A stretch of 64,000 nucleotides of DNA from Larix kaempferi (lineage: Eukaryota; Streptophyta; Pinopsida; Pinales; Pinaceae), in contig BSBM01000260.1 of the NCBI GenBank assembly GCA_027924585.1, forward strand, positions 16,740,001-16,804,000, in the 5' to 3' direction. Position 1 is the first letter of the stretch; each line of letters starts with the position of its first letter. This document shows, one piece after another, positions 36,014 through 47,389 of this stretch. A program made the position numbers and the translations under genes. The notes under the pieces were generated by a model, which saw only the letters and a list, made by a program, of their open reading frames with translations, was not told the origin of the DNA and made no database searches.

Positions 36014-37933
36014 ATGAATTTAGACATTTTCTTCCAAATGACAAGGTGTATGAATGAAATATATGAGAATCTATCTCGCTATAGAGGGCAATTGGAAGAA
36101 GGTAATGAAAGTCAGTCAACATATCAATATGGGAGTGATTATGTACATAATTCTTATGACTCTCATTCTTCAAGTAAAAGTATTAACCCAATTAATTCAA
36201 ACAAAAGTCAATCTCAACCAAGGCCTTGCAACCACAGCACTCGGTCAAATGACTCTAGCATTCCAGTTAGACATCCAAAACTAATCCCTAGTAGGATGGA
36301 CAAAGTTATTAAAAATCCGGCGAAGCCATCTCCTTTTGACTTCTCTGAAATCCATGGGGCACCTCATCTTATGCCAAATAATTACTCTGAATGGTTGCCT
36401 CGTTTCTATGGAAATTATTTTGAGTCAATTGAAAATCATTTACAAAGATTTTGGGATTATATGGAAGTTAGGGGTGCTGATGATGAAGATGTTTATATGC
36501 GGGCCCTGGGTGAGACTTTAGGTGGAAATGCCGGTTTATGGTTTGATAATTTAGCCCCGGGATCCATCACTGGATATGATATGTTTGTTGGGTTATTAAA
36601 GAATAAATGGGGTAGTAATATTGAAGAATCCTTAACAAAGACATCAAGCAATAACTGTGCTGTTAAGGACCAGTTTGATAAGGACCACGATAATAATAAT
36701 GACACTTCAAATCAGTCCTTGAGTAGCCCTACTTTTGATCTTGAAGAAATTTCTGATTTTGTATTTGTTAAGGATCCTTCAGAAAAAGAATGCCTTAATC
36801 ACTCTATCATTAACAATCATTCAATTCCTTATCACCTTATTGAAGAAGAAGAAAGTGGAAACATTAACCAAGACCCTTTAGTAGTGCTTTCACATGATCA
36901 TTGTGCAAATAATCAGGATGCTTTAAATGAGCTTGTTAATTTTCCCCTTGATCAATTAAATGAAAATGATCACTTATCCTCTTATAACTTTAATGATGAA
37001 TCAATAAAAGGTCAATCTCAAGATGAGGATGAATTAGTGAATCACACTAGATGCTCTAATCTGTGTTCCACTTCTTATAATGAGTCTTTAAATTTTTCCA
37101 TCCTTAATCAAGACAACTTTGAGTTAGATAGCTATGGTCAATCTTGTCCTCAGATTGTAAATATTAAACTTGATCAAAAGATCAAAACCATTCCTACAGT
37201 AAAGAGTGCCTTCTTTTGTCAAAATCCAAGGTCAAACTTATTTATTCATTTGGGAGAATTTTCATATCTGCAATCCACCCTCCCTTCCCAACTCTTTCAA
37301 TCATCTTTGGGTTGGTGCTCTAGTCATTTTTTTGCCTTGGAATTTTTCAATAGGAAGTATATGTATGATTACATGTTTGGAGAAAAAGCACTTCATCTCC
37401 CTTTTCAGTCACCTTGGAACAATAATGCTTGTTGTCAAATTATCAATCATTCTTGGTGGCTAGAAAAGGTGTTTAAAGATCAATTTCATCTTTTCTCCAT
37501 TTTTGAGCATCAAGTGGGCCTAGTTTTGATTTTTCGTCTTTTAAGCTTTGATTTGTCCCCACTTGGTTTTTATTTGATCATCAGTCCAAAAGGGAAACGA
37601 ATTAAATATGCAAGTGAAGTGAATGAGGAAAGTAGTTTATTAAATCATATGCCTTATATTTTTCCTCCATCCATTTTAAACAATAACTTGCATAAATTTT
37701 ATGATCCTATCAGTTTTTGGATGGAGGATGGCTTCACTAGTCAGTCGTCTCCTCTGCATTATTTCATGTTGCACCATTCAAATCCTTCTTCAATTTCTGA
37801 ACAAGTAAAGAAGATTGTGCTCTCAATTTCAATAATTTTTAATCCAATCTTGACTTGTTTCATCAACAGAAATCAAAGAAGAATCATTAATTTATTTGAT
37901 GAATGGTTGCACTGGATTTATGATTTTACCTAA
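36014..37933 (+). CDS. Gag-type protein of the non-autonomous element (639 aa)
   Basis: An intact ORF, the only one in the internal region. Residues 1-100 are Ser/Asn/Gln-rich (YQYGSDYVHNSYDSHSSSK). Residues about 105-205 form a retrotransposon gag domain: NYSEWLPRFYGNYFESIENH, QRFWDYMEVRGADDEDVYMR, LWFDNLAPGSITGYDMFVGL, NKWGS. Such proteins form the particle that packages element RNA. Residues about 210-400 are acidic and Asn/Ser-rich. Residues about 400-639 are rich in Phe, Leu, His and Ser with hydrophobic stretches (LVLIFRLLSFDLSPLGFYLI) and match no domain I recognise. No CCHC zinc knuckle was seen. Because the LTRs are young and the frame is open for 1.9 kb, the protein may still be made. 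The start is the first ATG after the leader. Confidence 0.78.
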   Translation: MNLDIFFQMTRCMNEIYENLSRYRGQLEEGNESQSTYQYGSDYVHNSYDSHSSSKSINPINSNKSQSQPRPCNHSTRSNDSSIPVRHPKLIPSRMDKVIKNPAKPSPFDFSEIHGAPHLMPNNYSEWLPRFYGNYFESIENHLQRFWDYMEVRGADDEDVYMRALGETLGGNAGLWFDNLAPGSITGYDMFVGLLKNKWGSNIEESLTKTSSNNCAVKDQFDKDHDNNNDTSNQSLSSPTFDLEEISDFVFVKDPSEKECLNHSIINNHSIPYHLIEEEESGNINQDPLVVLSHDHCANNQDALNELVNFPLDQLNENDHLSSYNFNDESIKGQSQDEDELVNHTRCSNLCSTSYNESLNFSILNQDNFELDSYGQSCPQIVNIKLDQKIKTIPTVKSAFFCQNPRSNLFIHLGEFSYLQSTLPSQLFQSSLGWCSSHFFALEFFNRKYMYDYMFGEKALHLPFQSPWNNNACCQIINHSWWLEKVFKDQFHLFSIFEHQVGLVLIFRLLSFDLSPLGFYLIISPKGKRIKYASEVNEESSLLNHMPYIFPPSILNNNLHKFYDPISFWMEDGFTSQSSPLHYFMLHHSNPSSISEQVKKIVLSISIIFNPILTCFINRNQRRIINLFDEWLHWIYDFT

Positions 37934-38518
37934 CATTTGTGCTAATTGGTTAGAGTAGGATAGGTAGGTCTTGAATAAGCTCACTTGAGCAATAGGATTT
38001 GTGTGCTTTTTCTTTTTCTGTGTGGCGAGTATTGTCCCTTTTTCTTTTCTACTTGGAGTGTCTACTTGTTTTTTTTCTTTATTGAGTTGAGCCTTGCTCC
38101 TTCCTAAGCTTGTCTCTTCTCCTGCATACTTTTAAGAATTTGTAGTTAGCATTTCTATTGTTGGCTGCCTGTGCAAGTTGAGATTGCCTGATTAAAGAAG
38201 TTACTCTTTTCCTCCTGCACAGTAAATAAAAATGATAAATGAATAATATATGCCATGTTAGTTATATTTATATTTTGGTGCATTTCAGTTTATGCTTTAG
38301 ATTAGATTTCAGTTCAGTTTTATTTTATATTTATCCCATACATGCTCCATGATGGTATTTTAGTGTTTGTGAGAGCAGGAACAGGTGTAAGATAAAAGCT
38401 GGAAGCAAGGATGGTGCAAATGCTGGATTGAAGATTGATGCAGAGCAGTTCGAGACCAGAGATTCTGAGGTTCTCAAGCGCTCTCTCCCTTAGAGCACTT
38501 GTCCCAGCTGGAGCCAGA
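37934..38518 (+). other. 3' non-coding part of the gag-only element
   Basis: A pyrimidine-rich run (TTTTTCTTTTTCTG near 38,007 and a further C/T-rich stretch to 38,120) is followed by AT-rich sequence. A clear polypurine tract directly before the 3' LTR at 38,519 is lacking. The nearest purine-rich stretch is about 38,375-38,415. Confidence 0.5.
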
Positions 38519-41500
38519 TGTTATCACACCATAGTAGCAGGGCTACTATTCTTGTACAGCAGATATCTGCACATTCCAGAGCTTCCTTTATTCCAGAGCA
38601 TGGCTATATATTTTGGATCACTCATGATCAGAGCAGTACATTATTCAGATTTGTATATGACCTTGTGTCAAGGCTGAGCCTTGAGAGTTCAGATTTGATG
38701 ACTGATGTGACCACTTATCCCATTACAGTTTCAGTTCAGTGCCTAGAGATGTATTGCAGCAGTGTTTCAGATGATACATGATGATTATTATTATGATAAT
38801 GTTGTATGATCTATGGATATGTTCTCACTGACTGTGGATTATTAGCTTGTTGATTTAGTCATGATCATAGCACGTGCTTGGTATATTATTCCTGATGTGG
38901 CAAATTATTTAAAATGAACTGTAAATCATAAAATGGACAATTGCTTGCACATTTAGGTCATTTAACAAAACTTGCTGGTTCTTCACCTTACATAGACATG
39001 GTCTTTCCCGACACCAGTTGTCTGCTAGTGTAGGCTCCATATTCACTTGACTCCATCCATACATGACCTTCCTGTTTGACTTTAAACCCTGACTTGTCTC
39101 ATTTGACTTTCTGATACCGAGGACTTCCCCATTTTTCTACCTCTGTGTTTGGACCGCATCCATGTTTATTCAGTGTCTCGGCTCTGAGTTGGTGACAGAA
39201 CTTGCCTTTGGTAAGTTGGATTGTAGGCCTAAATCATTCTAGTCGGTTGTCCCGATGTTTGGCATTGGCTCGAACTCCCCCTAGTCACTTGAGATGTTGT
39301 TGGCTAAAACTGAAAGCTCATGTTCTACCTATGGAAACTTAAAAAATTCGCCCATGGAAACAAAACAAAAAAGGGGCAAGAGCGATGAAAAGCTAAAAAT
39401 ACTCCTCGAAGAGTATAAGAAAGGTCCAAAAAGCAATGGTTCTTAAAAGCTATATCTAAACAATTGCTGACCTTGTATAAATATATGAAAAACATGCCCT
39501 GGATGCAAGCTGCAACTAGTTGTGCTTCTCAGCACATCTGAAATCCGAAGGGTTATGTAGGCCAAAGAGGCCATGGAATAAAATTGAATGATCCTAATGA
39601 AACTGGATCAACTTGATGTAGACATGATACCTAAGTTGAATAAGCACTCTCTAAACAACTTATCCATTTGTGAGGCACAGCCATCCCCCGTGTTCTTTTG
39701 TCCAGCACAGAGTTTGTAGCTTCCCCCTTCTCCCAGTTCAAAGTATTTTTGAGTTAAGTTAGACAAGTCAAACCCTTGGCCCAACCCTGCTCCTAGCCTT
39801 CATCCTTCACTAGCAGTTTGACCATGTCCAATGGGTAAGTTTGTCATTTGAACTATTGTGCAAGTAATTTTATATAACAACGGAATATGTTAACTTGATT
39901 AATGCCACTGAATGGAATTTATACTTTGAGCTTAGCTGTGAGAGTGATTAGAGAAGCATTGTCTTAGTCTACTGATGTGATTTATCCTTGATTATATATT
40001 CTTGGGATCCGTGATGATGTGGACCATGTATGGATGATTATTGATGATGATTTATGGGCCCACATGTTTGATGATGATATCATATGATGGACATATGATG
40101 CAGATGATGTTTGATCCAGTTCAGCAGGTTTATTATTACTTCAGATCAGCAGATTATACATTGTCCATATATGGTGGACCCTACAGCAGGCCCATTAGGA
40201 CAACCCAGGGTGTATGAGTACTCATTCCTAGTGGATTTGGGTCTTCTGGATCCATTGAGACACTTATCTTTCAGTTCCGGGCACTTCTGACAGTGATTGA
40301 TGCAGTTTTACACTTGTTGACCAGATTTGGGGCTGATTTCCCAGCCTGAGCAGCAGGGGCCTCGAGAGGCCAGTTCACCTAGGGCGCTAATGATGGAGGG
40401 GGTGGTCCAGCCACTTGTTATTACCATTTATCCCCCCTTCCGGAGAGCCTGGTGGGCTCAGATTGACAGCGCTAGCAACCTGGGAGGCAGTTTTGGCACT
40501 TTCACAATTCCCGAGGCAGTTAAAAAATGGGATAAAGTGGTCACTGAGGAAATCGATTTGGGCAATTGAGGCAAGGTTTTGGCATTTGGTCTTCACAGAG
40601 GTCTTCCAGGGTGGCATCACTATCTTCCAGTCAGTTTTCACCATGTGGGTATGCCCGGATTGATCACAGGAGGACATTTACTGCTTGACTGTCATGGATT
40701 CTAAGGACAGTTTTGGTCATTTTTATTATATTGGACATATTTTATTATTTTATTGTGCCTTGGGGATGAGCTAGTAAGGATTGATACCTCCTAGCCCCAC
40801 CATGTGCTTATTTTATCATGTCCTAGTCATCATGAGGTGGATTATTGTACTTTTTACCCCTCTAGTGGGATGATGTCACCCTCCATTGTACCATTTAGTG
40901 AGGGCGCTATTGTTATGTTGAGTGATCCATGTGATATATTGTTATGGGTCATCTTAGCCATTGATTGTATGATGAGATCTTATAATCTCAACCACTCATT
41001 TGATGTAGTATTGTAGAGTGGTATAGGGTTTTGGTTTTTATTATCCTATATAAGGAGGAGACCCCCCATTGTAAAGCTCACCTTTGGAGCTCTGGAATAT
41101 TGGAATAGAAGATTTTTTGTGGAGCACATCTCTCTTGCATTGTGGATTCTCTTGCATATTGAATGTACAGTATCTCTTCTATGTATCATTGTGGATTTTG
41201 GTGCTTTTGCTAACCTTTTGACAGGAAAGTCGAATTGGAGAGAGGAGGGCGACTTCATGAGGGTTATTGTTGGAGGGATCCACATATTCTCTCTTGGGTT
41301 GATCTTGTGACAGGGAGTATCATTATTGTATCTTCATGACATAGTTGATGCTTTCTATTACATCTTTCTACCATTTTCATAATCATCTTGCTTGACTTGT
41401 TTCTTTGATCTTGTCTTGTAGGAGGAGGACGATTTGGCTATCTTGGAGAAGGACGATTTGGTTGGAGCACTTGGATCTCACTCTTGAATATACACATAGG

Positions 41501-42997
41501 AGAATGCTATCAACTTGCAAGGTGGCCACAAACAATTGAGGTAAGATCTACAAGGTATATGCCTCTTTCATCCATTCTATCTTCATTGGTCATAAAACCC
41601 TAATTAAATCAAAACCCCAATTTTGGTATTTCTTAGATCTACTTAGATCTAGCCTTGCAATTGAAAAGATATTAAAAACCCACCTCTATAGGATCCACCC
41701 CTAGTTGGATCTATAGTTTGGTGGTGATTGGCTAAAAATTGACACACTTTTCAATGCAAAAAGCCTTCTTGAACCTAAATCGATTTTCCTAAGAGAAGCT
41801 TGTTGGGTTAGATCTAGCACATGGGTAGGTGAGATCCCACTTGATTTGAAATCTAGACACTTGATAACCTATACCCATGTCTTTACTTTGGTGAAAACTA
41901 CCTTGTGGACATCTCTCCATGTTTTAAGGGGTTAAAATCCCCTTTTGATCTTCTTGGCATCTTAAAACTTAGATCTACTAAGATCTAGCCCTTGGATTCA
42001 CTTGAAACTTTGAACATGCATAGATCGGGGTACTAGCATCCCGGATCTACAATTTGGTGGCCATTGGACTTGATTTGGTCCACCAAAACCCACTTTTGGG
42101 CCTTCCTTGAGCAAATCACACCCCCTTGAAAATTTGAGTTGGTCCACTTCTAGGAGGTGGGTGTTTGAGTTTTTCGTGGATTTGGAATGCCCATGCCTTG
42201 AAACCTAGGTCTACACTGTCCTTTTGTCAAGATCCGCCTTGGGGATTGCATTCCTTGTTTCAAGGGATTGTGGTCCACTTAAGGTCATCACTTAAAAAAC
42301 CTAGATCTAGTAAGATCCAATCATTGGATCTCATCCAATCCACTTGACTTGGCTTCTAGGTGTCCCGATCTACATTTTGACATAATTATTGACCCCATTA
42401 GCCCACTTAACAAGGCACTAGTCCATCATCAAGCAAGTCGCACTCCTTGGGATTCGTGTCAAATCCTAGATCTAGTACATGGGTATCCTTATAACCAACT
42501 TAAACTCATAGATCTAGTCTATATCTAACCTATAGTACCTACCTCACACCTAACTTCACCTTATGGGCCTACCTAGAATCACTTCACACTTCCCAAGAAA
42601 ACTAGACCTACTTGTGTAAACCCATGGTACTATACCTTGTCATCATACCCCATCATGTGGCCTAAACCATACACAGGTTGAAACATTAACAATCTCTTAC
42701 ACCTCCCTCAACCATACCTTAATCCTTAGGTCCACTTAGCCTTGCATTGGTTTCCGTAACTCATTGCTTACCTACCCTAAGAAACCTTTGTTTGGGTCCA
42801 ATCAACTGTGATTGGGGTATAGGGTCTCCCCCTTGGTCCAGTTACACCTTGACCTAAAGCGAAGAGTGCCTCGGTTGACGTGACTCCCACCTGCATTGGG
42901 AACCGTGGCATCTCTTGGGTCACCTCTTTAGTTGCCTAGCTCCTCTACCGTCCCGGATGGGATACCTCTAGGGGCAACTACAAGTTGCGTGATAACA
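38519..42997 (+). repeat. 3' LTR, family A (4,479 bp)
   Basis: Same ends as the 5' LTR, TGTTATCAC...GTGATAACA, and about 99% identical to it by eye. Differences include a missing 5-bp AGCAT repeat near 42,036 and three clustered changes near 40,474. Confidence 0.93.
41047..41054 (+). promoter_or_regulatory. TATA box of the family-A 3' LTR
   Basis: TATATAAG, as in the 5' LTR. It could drive transcription out of the element toward 43 kb, antisense to the host gene. Confidence 0.6.
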
Positions 42998-43002
42998 GGA
43001 CC
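42998..43002. repeat. Target site duplication of the gag-only element (right)
   Basis: GGACC, identical to 31,236-31,240. Confidence 0.92.
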
Positions 43003-43133
43003 AAAGGGTCCGGCCATAACCACCTCTCAGAAAGTGCTAGTAACACCCATCATGGTGCTTCAGAAAAGAATGACCCCTCTCCTTGGGCACACATCTGAAG
43101 GTGCGTTGATAGTGATACTGGTACCACATAACA
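42998..43133 (-). mobile_element. LTR family D copy 2, right part
   Basis: Continuation of D2 after the nested element. It aligns with D1 9,995-10,108 (CCCCTCTCC-TGGG, then ACTGGTACCA-x-TAACA) and ends at TAACA like D1. The following five bases are CTTAC, the predicted target repeat. Confidence 0.6.
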
Positions 43134-43138
43134 CTTAC

Positions 43139-44427
43139 CATTCGCTAGCTTCTTGCACTACATTGTGCTACAAATCCTAGACTGCTAGTTTGAATGGTAA
43201 CAACTAGCACAAGATCCTGCATGCTCCTAAGTCAATGGAACAACAATCTCCACATTAATGAAATGCTAGTTCTTTTGGTTTATCAAGTTGTCTTATTGTG
43301 AGAATTCATTCATAGCATAATGCTCTCTTTGCCTCTTGATTCACTTATAAGATTCTTTCAATTAGCAAGATATGATTTAGGATCTCCTTGCCGATTTTCT
43401 CTTTTTTCACTCTCTCTCATCACCGATTGGACTTGGCACCAGTCAAAAAAAGTGCTTTCATGCCTATTTACAAAATCCAAGTGTAAATATTGAAGCCTTG
43501 TCCACTGATTTCAAGAATCAGATTGCTGATATTCTATCTTTAATTGCAGATCTGGAACTCTCTTCAGTAATTCAAAGGAGTTTATTGCAGATTTTCAGAG
43601 TTCATTCAGTGAGACAACCACAGGGATACCCCCCTAGAGTTAGCATTCACTAACTCCGAAGTGAGAGGAGGCAAGTTGGTGACAAAGGAACACCTACCTA
43701 GATGTTCTCAAACCCCCTGGGGGATTTTTTCCCTTGTGTGCATTCTGAGGTGATATCATATATAGAGAGCTACACTGGGGTACAATACCTTAGAGTCAAT
43801 GCCTTCAAACAACATCAACCTTCACTATTTTGAAATTTTCTTCACTTTCTTCATTATAGTATGACTGATGATAGACATGTATGTTAAAAAAGCGAATGAT
43901 TAGTGATCAAGGACCATGTATGTTTCAGCCACATGAGGAATGACAATGAATGTCAAATGGTGTTAGCAATGTGACTTTCAGTTGTGTTACCCCTCTTTCA
44001 GCAAAGCGTAATATGTTGATCAGAAGTGGTTTGTGATCATTTCACAGGTATTTGTGCCCGAGTTGAGATCTGTGGCTTCCGCATAGATAATTGGTCAGAG
44101 GTTCCTCAGCATGGTCAGATGGTCCATTAGCCTTGGACGAGCCTAGCCAGAGACAGTGCCAATCTAAATATGCCCATCTCTTTCAGTTTTTCTGCTTTGA
44201 ATTTTTCATTTTCTCAGTATTGAGTGACTGGGAGCTTACTTAAAAGCTAAGTCGACCCAGTTTTTGAGCTTAGCATGTGCTTGTGGCAGCTGCACATGGA
44301 GCCCATTCATTTTGTATGAAGCATATATATTATATATACATCTCCACTTGTATTAATGGTTAAAAGAAGCAATTTATCAAAAAAAAGGATAATTCATTAA
44401 GTAAAGCAGTAAGGTGTTTCATCCAAC
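43139..44427. other. Sequence 3' of D2HGDH exon 5 in the window (intron or flank)
   Basis: No further exon of the gene and no other ORF was found here. It follows the GT donor of the last visible exon (reading on the minus strand), so it is intron if the gene is complete. A CA/TA-rich stretch lies near 44,330. Confidence 0.45.
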
Positions 44428-44536
44428 CTCTCGTATTCGCCAAAATGCAGCACTCTGATTGTAGTCTTGTGCCACACTACCATCAGTAATGAGACCATTT
44501 TCAAAACAACTCTCCAGAAAGGCATCCAACTTTGCT
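44428..44536 (-). CDS. D2HGDH: D2HGDH exon (fifth visible, 109 nt)
   Basis: Acceptor TTTTACAG, donor GTTGGA (GT but a weak context). It encodes [15 protein letters not shown] and [10 protein letters not shown], ending in phase 0 right before the residues GISEAL expected in the family. The intron before it is 241 bp. Confidence 0.9.
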
Positions 44537-47355
44537 CTGTAAAAGGATATCCAGAAGCTGATTCAGATGGATGAAATAGCTTATCACAAATGCAGAGAAA
44601 ACATTTTATATCCCAAGTTTTAGAAAGATTAATTTTACATAGATTTAAATCAGAGAGAAGTTAGGTAATTAATCACTAGCAAACTGACATTCTTTCACAA
44701 GGACGAAGTCTATCATGACAAATAATGTAGCTCCTACTGCGTACAAGGAGTTGCATCAGATTACCAGGATCCCTTACTTGTCATGCAACTGGTTGCTACC
44801 AGTAGTTTCAATCAGAACATAGAATTTCTCCTTTGAAGAAGGCAAAGGATTCCTTACACCTTCCAAGTGATTCAAAGCCTGCAAGATTTAAACAAACATG
44901 AATAACAGATTAAAAATTTGACGAAGTAAATTATACTGTTGAATACAAAAAAAAGGATCTGATGTATCACTTATATAATCACAAGAACAGCTCATTGTTT
45001 TCCAACTAGCTAGAAAATGCTTGCCAGTAGATGTTGAAATAATTTAAAATTATTTTGTAGATTATGGAGAATACAGACAAGACGTCAATGACTAAACCCA
45101 GTATATGAAGAGGCCGCCCACATTCATTAAATTTACAAAAATTGAAAACCACAAAACCTTAAAGATGTTACAATATAGCTTGAGGCCACTTAGCCGACCA
45201 ATGATCTATGGAACAACTGACCTTCAACTTGCCCATCATATTGGGCATCATACTGCAATTCAACATCAATCCAAAATTCATCTGAACTCATATATGATGT
45301 GTATACAGCTCAGATATGGCTCAGATATGCATATGGACACAGCGTGGAAACAGCTAGTTCAGGTTTCCTACCTGACTTAAAAATAAAAAATAAAAAAGAA
45401 AAAAAGGTTTGCAATGTTTTATTTATATTTTATCTTTTCAACATCAAGTTTTATTTCAGAGTATGGAGTACAGACAGGACTTCAATGACTAAACTTAGTA
45501 TAAGAAGAGGCCACCCATATTCGTGAAATTCACAAAAATTAAAAACCACAAAACCTTAAAGATGTTACAATATAGTTTGAGGCCACTTAGCTGACCAATG
45601 ATGCATGGAACAACTAACCTTCAACATGTCCATCAGGTTGAGCATCATACTGCAATTCAAAATCAATCATAGATTCATCTGAACTCATATACAGTGTGGA
45701 TACAGCTCAGATACAGGTCAGATATGCATACATATGGATATGGCTTGCACACAACTAGTATGATACCAACCTGTATCCACTAAAAACTTTAAGAAAAGCA
45801 ATAGCTCTATAATTAAAACTATATTTGAAGTCCTAGTACCTCATTTCAAGCCAAGTTTGCAAAGTTTTAACTATATTTTATATTTTCATTGCTAAGTTAT
45901 ATTTCAAAAATCATGAACGGTATTTGTTCTACATATATATGTATTTTTATACACACCTTATCAAAATGTATCATATCCAAAATTTATAAAATTCTATTGT
46001 ATTTGTATTTGAATTCATATCCTAGTTACTTTACAGACACACATGCATAGGGACAGATATGGATGCAAGATATCTTTACTTTAGTGCCTCAAAGACCCTT
46101 ACCAAAAAGGAAATGATAATAATAATAATAATTAGGGTTATGAATACAATGCATAACTCTTGCCTTGCCCTAGTTCATATCTCTATTACCTTGAAATGTA
46201 GTAATGTGATATAAAACCCTATGTAAGTATATTGACAAATACACACACTAACCAGGCAGCTACGGTCCTGAGCAAACAAGTATCCATTTGAGCAACATGG
46301 ATCACACCAAGAACACCACGTCAACAAAGCAGTCCAGTTAAAAAAATCACCCTAAGCCATAATAAAACCCACATGTATGATAATGGTCTCAAAATAAATT
46401 GTGACATCTAACTACTATCATGCTACAACCATTAATTAATAAAGATAAAAGAAAGGTACTACAATAATTATAAAAGATGTTGGGTTAAAGCACTCTTACA
46501 AGAATCGTTAATTAATAGGTGATTTGCTGATTAATCAATGATTAAAAAACAATTGCTTGATTGTTTTTAGTCAAAAATGCATCATGTTACCTCCCAAACC
46601 TGCACTCAAAGTGATAAATCCATGAAACATGAATGAAACCCTAAGGGAACTCAAGAAGGTTGCCCATTGTCACCACAACAACTCTTCATCTCCCTTTAGG
46701 CAAGACTAGAACGCGTGTCAAATCCTTGGGATGACATATCTTTCTCTAGGAATAGACCACTAGTTGATATGTTGATTGAGGCTAGTTGATATGTTGATTG
46801 AGGCTATTGGGTCATGTTATGCCCCAGATTGTCTACAGAGTTCCTTTCAGGATATACCAGAGTGAAGTGGTCTTTTCCCATTGTAAAAGACCAAGTCTAG
46901 GCTTGTTCATGTAAAAGTGATGGTCTAGCAAGGCTCAAAACCCATGGTTTGGTCATGGCAGGTTCTCTTGGTTTTCATTCCAAGGAGTATTGGCTTAGTG
47001 GCTTTGTTGACTGCCCCTTGATGGGAGAAAGTCCCCCATCATGTTGGGCCTGTTATCACATCCATAGTAGCCGGGCTACCATGAAGCAACAGACCATGCT
47101 TTTGTCCCAGAGCCAGTCCTACATTTGAGATGAGCATATTTTGACAGTAGTGATTAGTGGTTGAGTACATACAGAGTGCCAGAGCAATTGATCCTTTCCC
47201 CTTTGTTGATGAGCTTTCTTGTTGAGCCCGAAGGGAGACTTGCTATGTCATGGTTTATTCTGAGCAGAGTAGCATAGGTACAGGTAGTTGATGAGATTTC
47301 CTTACCATGCCAGTGTATCAAAGATAGATCCAGTACAGGTATATGGCTGAGCAAT

Positions 47356-47389
<34 letters not shown>

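Larger units (their letters stand above)
31241..42997 (+). mobile_element. Complete gag-only, Athila-like LTR retrotransposon (TR-GAG type)
   Basis: An 11,757-bp element: 5' LTR 31,241-35,723, internal 35,724-38,518, 3' LTR 38,519-42,997. It is flanked by the perfect target repeat GGACC (31,236-31,240 and 42,998-43,002). The priming site matches the 3' end of plant tRNA-Asp, as used by Athila-lineage gypsy elements. The 2.8-kb interior has one gag-type ORF and no protease, reverse transcriptase, RNase H or integrase, so it must move with enzymes made by another element. The LTRs differ at roughly 31 positions plus two or three small indels by eye, about 0.7%, so the insertion is recent. It lies inside LTR D2. 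Confidence 0.92.
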
